In this document: positions 12,431-21,203 of the stretch, piece after piece | Layout: every line of letters starts with the position of its first letter | Position numbering within the stretch: the stretch's first letter is position 1 | Assembly (NCBI GenBank): GCA_025617375.2 | Contig: JAMYGW020000001.1 | Coordinates: 1,054,001-1,118,000, forward strand | Direction of reading: 5' to 3' | From: Acarospora socialis | Lineage: Eukaryota > Ascomycota > Lecanoromycetes > Acarosporales > Acarosporaceae | DNA: 64,000 nt | Position numbers and translations under genes: made by a program | Notes under the pieces: generated by a model | What the model saw: only the letters and a program-made list of their open reading frames with translations | Databases searched by the model: none | What the model was told of the DNA's origin: nothing

Positions 12431-14637
12431 TTATCGGACAGAACCATCCCTCGCGGCCCCTACACCAACATCCAGTCTCCCAACCAACTTCTTGACCCCC
12501 GTCCACTCCTCGTTCCTCACACCCTCCTGCCCCCCCAACTCCGCCCCCACCTCAAAAACACTAACCACGCCATCCAAACCCCCAACCGCGACCCTTTTTC
12601 CCGCATGTTCCTCCCAAGCAACCTTATTCAGGCTCTTCGGCACCATCCCCGCTCCTTTACGCCGACTCGGCTGCACCTTCGCGACCGGCACCTCCGTGTC
12701 GACCGTGACATCCCACACCTCCAGACTACCAGCGCCGTCCACGAGCGCAAACACACCCGGCTTGACCGGGCTCCACGCGGCGTCGTAGACGACGTCCTCA
12801 CGTGAGATGTCCAGCAAGGGCGCGACGACCTGCGGCGCGGCGCCCGCGCCTGCCGTGGCGGACATGGTGGCGGGCCCGCGGATCTTCCACAACTTGATGG
12901 TCCAGTCGAGGCCAGCGGTGAGGACGAGGTCGCCGAGGTCGACGGGCCCGCGCGCGGGGTGGAAGGCGACGGACATAACGGGGGCGGCGTGGCCGCGGTA
13001 GGAGAGGCGCTGGTCAACGCCGGCCTTGGCACCGGCGCGGGCGTATCGGTGGCAGGGGTACAGAGGGCCTTCTTCGGTGCCGACGAGGAAGTAGGTGGGG
13101 TCGGCGGGCGGGAAGGCCATGCAGGTGGGGGAGAGGTCTTCGGTTTTGGTTGGGGGCGGGGTGGTGAGTTCGAGGTATTCTTGCGGCTGAGAGAGCATGT
13201 CGATGGACCAGCCGCAGACGACGCCGTCGGTCGAGCAGGAGATGACATTGTTGGCGTTCTGCGTGCCGACGATGGCGACGGAGTAGACGGGGTGCGTGTG
13301 GCCGGAGCCGGTTAGAGCGGTGCGTTGCACGGGGGCGGACTTGGCGCGAGTGTCCCAGAGTAGGACTTGGCCGCTGTAGGCGCCACCGACGATGAGGTTG
13401 GGGTGGAAGGGGGAGAACTTGGCGGCGAGGACGTCGGATTGCGCGTGGAAGATGTATTCTGGGCGGTCGTGGAGATGTAAGTTCCAGACCTGGACCAAGC
13501 CGTCGGGGTCGTGGGGCGCTGTAGGGTTTTTTGTGTATGAGGCTAGTACGAGCTCTGGGAACTAGGAGAGGGTCAGTAGTCATCTGTGGGCAGTAACGGG
13601 GAGACCATACCTTGGGGGAGAAGCTGATGTCACTAATCATGCGTTTCTTACTCCATCGCTCGTCCCAGAACTGTGCCACTTCCCGTACCCGTCGTCCCTT
13701 TCGAGTATGTCCATCTCCATACTCCTCATCATCGTCGACACCATCAAGACCACCTGACGCATAATCCGCCAGAACATCGTACTCCTGGTCTAATGCCCGT
13801 TCTATGACCTTACTCGATCGCTCCACGAATCCCAGAAAGTCGTCAGAAGCAGTCACAGCTTTGAGCTCCTCGTCCGTCAACAGTCGCCCTGGGAAATTCT
13901 GCTGTGCCGGTTGTGATCCGTGTCCATCTGCCCCCGGATCTTTGACAGCTTTCAACTCCTCCTCTATCTCTTTACGCAGGTTTTGCCGTAACTCCTCATC
14001 CCTCTCCCTCTCCCTCCGACTTAATCTTTTCGTTTTTCGCGGTGACCGTGGTATGGAGGGCGAACCGGCGTCTTCGGAGTCGGAGAATCTATCCCATGAC
14101 CCTTGCCGCTGGTGTGACCAAGGCTCCGTCGTCTGGATGCCTTTGCTGTAGGTCAGTACTTCCGGCGCGGGTGCAGGGGCGTAATCATAGAGCGTGTGAA
14201 GAGTGGTCGAGAGAGTCTGTGTGGATGTCGATGTGGTTGGCTGGTGTGAAGCATTATTGCCTTCTGCAGGAGGCGTTGCGGCAATTTCCACGCTCAACTG
14301 TGCTGCACTCGTTACGGAGCTTGGCCGACTGCCTCTTGCTGCTGGTGACGCTGCTTCAGGCCCTGCCGACCCAGGCCTACTTTGCCCTGGGAAATTGGTG
14401 ATGAAGTGGTCAAGTTCTTTGTGCTGGGCGCCACGTGATGGTGTTGGTGAGCCCAGCTGAATCGATATCAGACATAATGCCATGACGCAGTTATATATAT
14501 TGTGTACATACTTCGTTGTCACCTCCAATCCTCTGCCTGGACGGCGTATCGTCTAGGTCCCGCAACTCGCGTCGCCGCTTCATCTCCAGGAGTTTGGCCT
14601 TTTTGGCGAGAATCTCATCCTTCCGCACGCCTGACAT
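12431..14637 (-). CDS. nudI: Cytoplasmic dynein intermediate chain
   Basis: Links the dynein heavy chain to light chains and dynactin for nuclear migration and vesicle transport. Exons 14637-14512, 14456-13611, 13561-12431; 700 residues. N-terminus: MSGVRKDEILAKKAKLLEMK, the charged coiled helix that binds p150 dynactin. A Ser/Pro-rich linker follows, then an acidic region (EYDVLADYASGGLDGVDDDEEYGDG), then a WD40 propeller from about residue 315 to the end (ISDISFSPK|FPELVLASY, GLVQVWNLH, SGQVLLWDTRAK, DGVVCGWSIDM, LDWTIKLWKI, GSLEVWDVT). Introns are 55 and 49 bp. The last exon is markedly GC-rich at third positions, which creates long meaningless frames on both strands. Confidence 0.95.
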
Positions 14638-14891
14638 GATGCCGGTATTCCCTTGCCTGATTCGCGTTTGCGCCCTGTAGCTGTTCCGTAGACTCTTTGG
14701 TAGATATTTAGCGTTTTAGGAAAGGTTGCAAGCCCGTTGCTTTACAATTGACAAGCCCCAGACCTTGTACTGACACGCCCAGCATCTCTGTCCAATATGA
14801 AACCCTTTCTACTCATAGCTCTGAAACTGTACTGTTGCTAGGGGTGACATAGTTTTAAAACAGTCTAAAACACTAACCTAATCAGGTGTTT

Positions 14892-14933
14892 GGGTAAAAT
14901 ACTCCCATAATCCATGCGCCTGCATAAAAGACT
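14892..14933 (+). repeat. Left terminal inverted repeat of MITE
   Basis: Reads GGGTAAAATACTCCCATAAT onward and pairs with 15128-15169. Confidence 0.8.
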
Positions 14934-15127
14934 AATATATGACAACCTCACTGTCGCCGAGATCTTACTACCAAAGCACTTCAAAATATATTCTATTACT
15001 GACTCTAACAGCCTCAACCCCTAACCACCTAACCTACCCTAACTGACCTAACCACCATACTGTGTATTGTGTGAGAAGCTTAGTGTTTTGTTTATCCAAG
15101 TCTTTTCTACGGGCCGTTATCTATCCG

Positions 15128-15169
15128 AGTCTTTTATGCAGGCGCATGGATTATGGGAGTCATTTACCC
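15128..15169 (-). repeat. Right terminal inverted repeat of MITE
   Basis: Inverted partner of 14892-14933 with about 39 of 42 positions matching by eye. Confidence 0.8.
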
Positions 15170-15345
15170 TAAACTATTTTGAGGCCTCTTAGTACTTACA
15201 CCATGCCTTTGCCACGGTGTCAGGAAAGAAGCGATCAATATAAACCACAAGAAGGAAGAGAACCGAACCAACTCTTTCCACCGGACATGGGAGTTGTTCA
15301 AAGACCACGCGTTTACTATGGAGGGAGGGACTGATTACTTCTGGC

Positions 15346-15353
15346 TATAAAAA
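15346..15353 (+). promoter_or_regulatory. TATA box for the FAD monooxygenase gene
   Basis: TATAAAAA followed by a CT-rich tract at 15370-15395, a classic fungal core-promoter layout about 275 bp upstream of the start codon at 15622. Confidence 0.5.
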
Positions 15354-15621
15354 CAACCTCATTGCCCGCTCTTCATCTTCTTCTCTTCTTCACCTGTGTG
15401 GGTCTCTAGCTACGTAGTCAACCGTCAATTGTACCTTCGGCCAATAAACCCTCCACAAGTAGAACAATCAAAGCTCCGACGGGCGCCAGTCGACTGCAGA
15501 ATATCAAATCCGACTCCAGATACTAGAAGCTACGTCTTTGCAGCAGAGTAGACCGTCTCAGTCCGTCAAACAGTACACCCTACATCTCCACTCTTCCGTT
15601 GTCAGCGCATGAAAGCAGAGG

Positions 15622-17034
15622 ATGAGAGGCCATCCCATCATGTCCTGCTCGGCGGGCATGTTGCTCCTCCGCTCTCATCGCAACGCGCCCCCATCATGTC
15701 GTGGTGTGCGCTCAGCGTGTCTTCGCCATCTCCGTGCCTCGCCTTCAACTCACCAGAATGCATTCGGGTTAGGATTCGCAAGGTGGGCATCTACATCCAC
15801 CAAGCGGCGCGTGCTTGTCGTTGGTGGCGGGCCTGCGGGCTCGACGACCGCCTTCTGGCTCGGGAAGGCGGGATTCGAAGTTGTGGTAACCGAGCGCAAC
15901 ACCGGCAAGCTGTACGGACAAGGACTCGACATCACGGGCTCGGCATTGGACGTGGTGCGCAAAATGGGGTTGGAGAGGGAGATACGCGCGGGTACGACGA
16001 AGGAAGGTGGGTTCGCGCTCGTAGACGACAAAGGCGAGGAAATCGCTGCGTTTGGAGCGCCTGCTGGCGAGGGCGAGGCTACATTCGTGACACAGGAGAT
16101 CGAGATTATGCGCGGCGAACTCACTAGCATCTTAGCCAGGGCCGCCGAAGCTCTGCCGAACGTCACCTACCGCTATGGATGTGGCGTGTCTGAGATACGG
16201 CAAAACGAGCTGTCGGCGACGGCACTCCTGTCAGACAGCGGCCGAGTGGAAGAGTTTACCGCCATCGTCGGCGCGGATGGCGCCATGTCGAAGGTGCGGA
16301 GGCTCGCATTCCCCAGCGAAGCGCAGCAAGACTGCATCAAGCCTGTGGACACATACATCGCATACTTCTCCATCCCCGGCGATCCGGCATACGACGTGCC
16401 AAACTCGCACTTGCAACACGGCAACAAGGGTCGTGCGATCTGGATGCGCCCTATAGATGAGACAGGAACGCGCACTTCGTGTCTGTTCCTGGTCACAGCC
16501 GAAAGTCCAGAGCTGCAGCACGCCGCCGAGAGCGCAGACCAGGAGCAGCAGAAAGCCGTTCTGGACAACATGTTCAAAGACTTCGACGGCATCGGCCCAC
16601 GCGCAATTCGCGGCATGCACGGGTGTGCCGACTTCCACTTTGCCCGCATTGTCCAAGTCAAGCTCGACACATGGCACAACGGCCGTATCGGACTCGTCGG
16701 CGACGCGGCGTACTGTCCCTCGCCACTCACGGGCCAAGGCACGACTCTCGCTCTCCTAGGCGCCTACATACTCGCTGGCGAAATGCTGCGGCATCCCGAA
16801 GACCCGCGGGGCGCGTTTACGGCGTACGAGAGACAGATCGGAGACTTTGTACGTAAGTGTCAGCAGATTCCGTTTAGAGGGAAGGCACCGAGACTCGCAC
16901 TGCCGCAGACGGCCTGGGGCATCTGGACGCTGAGGACGTTGTTCCGGCTCATTATGTCGACCCGTTTGTGGAAGTTGTTGAAGTTTGGCGAGGACCCTAT
17001 GAAGATCAAGCTACCACAGTATGAGTGGAGATAA
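15622..17034 (+). CDS. FAD-dependent monooxygenase (aromatic hydroxylase type)
   Basis: Single-exon gene, 470 residues. It should insert one oxygen atom using FAD and NAD(P)H; the substrate is unknown. FAD-binding GGGPAG at residues 68-73 inside RRVLVVGGGPAGSTTAFWL, the middle DG motif VGADGAMSKVRR, and the GD motif GLVGDAAYCPSPLTGQGT near 356-372. The first ~60 residues are Arg/Ser-rich with few acids and could be a mitochondrial presequence; starting at the ATG of 15640 or 15658 would shorten it little. Similar in kind to the pseudogene at 18665-19918, but the two differ widely. The gene lies next to remnants of secondary-metabolism-type genes. Confidence 0.88.
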   Translation: MRGHPIMSCSAGMLLLRSHRNAPPSCRGVRSACLRHLRASPSTHQNAFGLGFARWASTSTKRRVLVVGGGPAGSTTAFWLGKAGFEVVVTERNTGKLYGQGLDITGSALDVVRKMGLEREIRAGTTKEGGFALVDDKGEEIAAFGAPAGEGEATFVTQEIEIMRGELTSILARAAEALPNVTYRYGCGVSEIRQNELSATALLSDSGRVEEFTAIVGADGAMSKVRRLAFPSEAQQDCIKPVDTYIAYFSIPGDPAYDVPNSHLQHGNKGRAIWMRPIDETGTRTSCLFLVTAESPELQHAAESADQEQQKAVLDNMFKDFDGIGPRAIRGMHGCADFHFARIVQVKLDTWHNGRIGLVGDAAYCPSPLTGQGTTLALLGAYILAGEMLRHPEDPRGAFTAYERQIGDFVRKCQQIPFRGKAPRLALPQTAWGIWTLRTLFRLIMSTRLWKLLKFGEDPMKIKLPQYEWR

Positions 17035-17555
17035 GCTGTGGCTGCGTGATACGGTTGGTAGACAGCCGTAGAAATGAATGAGAGCCTACAAATGGCATTT
17101 TAACGTCAACGGCTACCGAAATAACCCGAACACCTCGGAGAAGCAAACGCTTCCGAATATTAATCGCGGAGGTGCGCAATACCGTTGCCATCTCAAGACT
17201 GTCTTGATTTTCAAGACATTTTCACATGAATTCAGTTTTTCACGATGGACTGCCCGAAGAGAAGGTTAGTGGGCATCGTGACTATAAAAAACTACAGTTG
17301 TATAACTGTCATAATACCGGTTTCGCGTGCCGTATGAGGCCGGTAAGGCACACTTCGTGAGGTCCAATCTTCTCCAAGCGAACGACGTCTTCAGACTGCC
17401 CGACCAAATAGCAGAACTGTCAAATTTTGAGGGAAGAGGTTGCTTGATCTTTGCCCATGGATGACCTACATACCACAGAGCATCCTTTACCGCTAATCGC
17501 TAAGGGTTCCTATCCTACACAAACAGTCAATTGGTTGAGCAGCCCATAACCCACC
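17035..17555. other. Intergenic
   Basis: About 520 bp after the monooxygenase gene, before the MFS relic. No coding sequence or repeat that I can support. Confidence 0.45.
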
Positions 17556-17831
17556 TCAGGTTCCTGCCGTCTTCTCCGAATTGCCCACTTGCTCCGCTTC
17601 CTTGGCCTTGACAGCTGCCTCCTCCTCAGCTGCCTGCGCCGCCTTCACCTTCTTTATACTCTTCCACTCGAGTATCACTGCATCTAAGACGCTGAGACAA
17701 CACGGGACCAGCCCAATCATGAACACCTTCCGCAGCGCCTCATTGTAAGCCACGAGGCCCGCCGCCCGGTGATGCAACGATGTGGTGCCGCTTGACGTGA
17801 TCAAGCTGGGACTGAATTCTCGCAGTCTCAA
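17556..17831 (-). pseudogene. C-terminal relic of an MFS transporter
   Basis: The last ~60 codons read [25 protein letters not shown] followed by [10 protein letters not shown] and a charged cytoplasmic tail, the usual end of 14-helix drug-efflux MFS proteins (final helix, then EWKS(I/V)K). Upstream, [13 protein letters not shown] resembles the loop before the last helix but is truncated. No other transporter helix lies further upstream, where the minus-strand reading runs into the DUF1772 relic. This is a fragment, not a gene. Family call from pattern memory. Confidence 0.6.
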
Positions 17832-17837
17832 CTGGCA

Positions 17838-18139
17838 CTCACAGCTTTCCTGGCATCACAGCATCCCCAAGCCGCTGAAGCTGCAACCTGGAAATCCTAC
17901 GCCGTTGCCTGTTTCGTTGTGGTGCAGGTAGCGTGGTGGGAGACCATCTTGATTCTCCTCTCAGCGATTCGATCGTGGCACTGAAGGAGAAGTGCAAGGG
18001 CCCTGAGCAAAAGTGGCTGGAGAAGAAAGACCAGGTGGAGCTTCTTCGATTGATGGATAAATGGACTGTGCGCCATGTCGTCCGGGCGACTGTGCCTTTG
18101 GTTGCGGGGATGATCGCACTGTCTCCCGTCATTTTCTAA
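17838..18139 (+). pseudogene. Relic of a DUF1772 / anthrone-oxygenase-like membrane protein
   Basis: Plus-strand reading [20 protein letters not shown], then VACFVVVQVAWWETIL, must shift frame near 17948-17960 to continue as SDSIVALKEKC and LLRLMDKWTVRHVVRATVPL to a stop at 18139. The order (YAVA helix, polar NDxL-like loop, LLDKW helix) is that of DUF1772 proteins, which include anthrone oxygenases of fungal polyketide pathways. The N-terminal helix is missing and the frame is broken, so this is a remnant. A 38-bp intron ending at CTCTCAG is an alternative explanation for the frame change but would delete conserved residues. Confidence 0.5.
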
Positions 18140-18664
18140 AGGCTCGGCTTGTAGAGTCACTGGAAGTGAAACGTTTGGAAGTGTATCCGCGAAGACTGAG
18201 GGCAAGCTCGTATCTTTTGGTCTTCAACTGGGAGAGAGGGGGAGCGAGTTGGCGGATTGTCGGTAGAAGCCAAGGCGGCAAAATCTGGATGCAAAGTTCA
18301 GATCTTAACATACCACATGTCATTCCAGGCAGATACATCAAATGCCATAGTGTCCGCACACCGCACAACTCTCTTACAACTAGGTAGCCTTGCTGCCGTC
18401 CTCGTGCACTCTGGCATATCAAAATGACCTTTGGCACTGCGCTCGCGTGAACTCATCAAGTTCATGCATTCCTGCAGTGGCGAGGCAAATCTCTGTTGCG
18501 GATTGTCTCCATGACTGGTCTAAATCTGCTTGATGACCGTCTCCAACCAAGTTCAGGACAAAGACTTTCCACGCTCTCCGTCCCAGGTTGACTCGAAGGA
18601 AGGACATTAGATAGACCAATTCATGTAGTGGTATCTTACAAACGTCCCATCAACACTCGCGCGC
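18140..18664. other. Intergenic
   Basis: About 525 bp between two gene remnants. Several short frames without similarity. Nothing supported. Confidence 0.4.
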
Positions 18665-19918
18665 CTATGCAGCCGGCCATTGGTACTCAGGCAGCGCAAA
18701 AGGCCTTTCGGTAAAACCGAGATTCGCGGCTGCGAGCACTGCTAATTGGTCCAGCTTCATCGTCGTGATGAACCATATAATGGCGTTCCTGATGCTGATG
18801 CCCCACTGCGTTTGCGGATTCAGCAACTGCATCGCAATATCATTGTGCTGAGATGCCCGCGCAAAAGTTAGCAAGAGCTGTTCGTACTGTGTCAGGGCCG
18901 TCCCAATGTCGCCGGGATGACTCAACAACTCCCCAGCAAGGACATAGCCACCGATTATTGCGAGGCTGGTGCCCAGACTGGGTGTTGCATAGCCAGCATC
19001 GCCGAGTAGGACCACACGACCATCTTATAGCTTAGGTGATCGAACCTGCGCGAATAGGGAGCAGTAGAAGTCGTCGCTTTCGCGCATGCCTTGCAGAACC
19101 TCGGGTGTAAGCCAGTCTGCATCGCGGTACAGCTCCTCCATCAACTACATATAGCTGTCGTTTCCTTTCTCAAGAGCTTCGTTGAGCCTGTCCTTCATTT
19201 TGGTATCACTACTCCAGGTGACATTCAGGAGATTAGCTCTGGTACGCCCGGCAGGATCTGGATCGGGTCGCAAGAAGACGCATCGACCACCTGCCATGTT
19301 GCGCCACTTGGCCAGGCGGGAGCCCTGCAGCAAGTCCTTCTTGATGGTGAAGTATGCCGCATGGACACCCTCATCGTAAATTTGCTCCCGTGAGCTTTTG
19401 TTCAGCATCAGTCCGCGAATCTTCGATCCAAGCCCATCGGCGGCCACAAGAAGGTCGTAAGTTTCTTTCCTTTGACTCGCAAAGGTCACAAGGACTCCTT
19501 CGTCACTCTGCTCATAATGATCGACGGTCTCATTGAAGATGAGTTTGACCCGTTCCGCAATGGGCTCGATGAAGATCTTCGCAAGTCCGCCACGGAAAAT
19601 CTCGTATTCGGACGTGATACTCTGAATATCTGATCTGCCTGTGGTCCTAAATGTCGCAATTGGGCGCCCATTTGCTTGCATGAACGCAACACCCTCCTCG
19701 TTGGTAGCATGTTTGCGGATCTCCGGCTCGACGCTCATCCATTTGATGATATCCACGGCTGAGGTGCGAATGTCGACGCTAGCTCCCGTTAATTGGAGAG
19801 AGGGTGCACGCTCGACAATGGTGATGGTGGCATTGTCGTAGGCGCGGAGCAGGCAGGACGCAAAAATGCTACCTGCGATACCAGACCCAGATATCAGGAT
19901 GTTGAGTGGCTTCGACAT
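18665..19918 (-). pseudogene. FAD-dependent monooxygenase pseudogene with two in-frame stops
   Basis: Reads as one 418-codon frame from ATG 19918 (MSKPLNILISGSGIAG) to a stop at 18665, broken by TAG at 19147-19145 and TAA at 19027-19025. FAD motif GSGIAGS near residue 10, VAADGLGSKIRG in the middle, and GRVVLLGDAGYATPSLG after the second stop, so both halves retain family motifs. The frame is never shifted. The stops fall between YM and LMEELY, and between SPKL and DGRVVLLGD, where Gln would fit; CAG to TAG and CAA to TAA are both C-to-T changes in a CpA context. No GT-AG intron would remove either stop and keep the sequence. Confidence 0.8.
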
Positions 19919-20253
19919 TGTAGGCAAGCCACAGAGTCTGCTGATAGTGGTGTCCAGACCAGACACAAAGCTGGGACACGATACCCTAGCGACGAGCTTC
20001 AAATACCTTAGAACCTAGCAACCCCAAAGTCAGGATGCTTAGTCATCAGTGCTCCCTCGGAAGGTACCCCAAATTCCGATCCCTGTCAGCAGGGCAACAA
20101 GAAGCTCTCGAAATCACCTCCACAGGCCCGAAGTTTGGATCCTGCACGTACCGCAAACTCCAGCGGCACCGGCGCCTCTCATTCGCACTTTCGAGTTCCA
20201 ATTGAAGCCACATTGGTCCCCGCGATCCCGCACTCGGTGCATCACCCCACGAC

Positions 20254-20758
20254 ATGGCTACATCCGGTGTCAACGTGAGCTACCTTACAGCATCTGTTCG
20301 ATATTGGCCGGAGTTTCGAGCTTCGCCCGAGCTACCTCACGCATCGTCAATGCGCATATGGTACATCAGCTAACACGTCTTTCTGCATTTCCAGGTCCTC
20401 CGGTACTCCGCCCTCGCATTCGGCGTCTTCTACGGCTTCTACCACCAACGGTCGCTGAGCGCCCAACTGAAGATGCACGAGATCAACCGGGAATACGAGC
20501 ACAAGGAGTCCCTGATACAGCAGGCCAAGGCGGAGTACACGAAGAAGACCATGCCGCAACAGTCAAAGACGGAGGGTGGGGACGGTATGTGGCATGCCTT
20601 CTTTGCCTACCTTGTTCGAGATAGAGATACTACCGTCTGGAGTTTGCAGGCAGCTAGCTGACGACGCATTTGTTTAATTAGTCATATCGGATCCGGAAGA
20701 CAAGAATTTTGATCTGGAGGCGTATCTGACGATGAAGATGGCGGATGAGGCAAAATAG
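20254..20758 (+). CDS. ATP21: Mitochondrial F1Fo-ATP synthase subunit e
   Basis: Small inner-membrane subunit needed for ATP synthase dimers and crista shape. Exons 20254-20274, 20395-20584, 20682-20758; 95 residues. The first exon holds seven codons (MATSGVN). Joints restore VN|VLRYSALAFGVFYGFYHQRSL and GGD|VISDPEDKNFDLEAYL. The single N-terminal helix contains the dimer-forming GxxxG motif (GVFYG), followed by an amphipathic coiled helix and the family's NFDLEAYL end. Length matches the family. A second ATP synthase subunit gene lies at 40113. Confidence 0.92.
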
Positions 20759-21203
20759 GAAAGCTGGTTGCGTGTGAAAGGCATGGCATATGATAACTCC
20801 GACTGTGGTGGGGCCGCTTAAGGATCGGAAGCCATGGACGACAAGATGTCCAGTTCCAAGTCTTGGACCTTACCAATGGGCTGTCTCGATTGTCTTCATA
20901 TATCGTTGTCATAAGCGATAGATGTCTCCTCCGTTGTACATAACCTGTAAACTGTACACTTCTGTTCTCGTCTCAGGCTTAGCATCCGACCAAAAAGTCC
21001 TTTCTGGACTAATATATCCTCAATGCAGGAGCTAAGGGTTCAAGTGTTGCCAGGTTGGTAGGCTTGACTTATGTGTAGATGCTACGAATGTGCTTAGCGG
21101 AAGGCTGAACGTTGGTCGGGGCAAGCTAAGCGTTGCAAAGTAACAACTAAGATTACTATACTCATACACAGGGCGGATGTCCACTTGATGAAATGCGGAG
21201 CAC
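20759..21203. other. Intergenic, convergent
   Basis: 445 bp between the subunit e and PMT2 stop codons; AT-richer, no gene seen. Confidence 0.5.

Larger units (their letters stand above)
14892..15169. mobile_element. MITE with 42-bp terminal inverted repeats
   Basis: The ends 14892-14933 and 15128-15169 are inverted copies differing at only a few bases; both contain CCCATAATCCATGCGCCTGC and its complement. The inner ~190 bp is AT-rich and non-coding, with degenerate CCTAAC-type motifs. Length, terminal inverted repeats and lack of coding fit a miniature inverted-repeat transposable element. I could not identify a clean target duplication, so the superfamily is open. Confidence 0.75.
14638..15621. 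other. Intergenic with MITE and FAD-monooxygenase promoter
   Basis: Upstream of the dynein gene and the next plus-strand gene. Holds the 278-bp inverted-repeat element (14892-15169) and a TATA box at 15346. No coding sequence seen. Confidence 0.6.

Noticed and set aside
12628-14528. Long overlapping minus-strand frames rich in Ser/Pro/Arg in the dynein gene region
   Set aside because: They are other-phase readings of GC-rich dynein exon sequence; only the WD40 frame shows conserved protein.
15000-15060. CCTAAC/CTAACC motifs resembling telomere repeats
   Set aside because: Too degenerate and short, and inside the MITE; not a telomere relic I can support.
17948-17985. A 38-bp intron to repair the DUF1772 frame
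   Set aside because: It would remove the conserved helix end rather than restore it, and the N-terminus is missing anyway.
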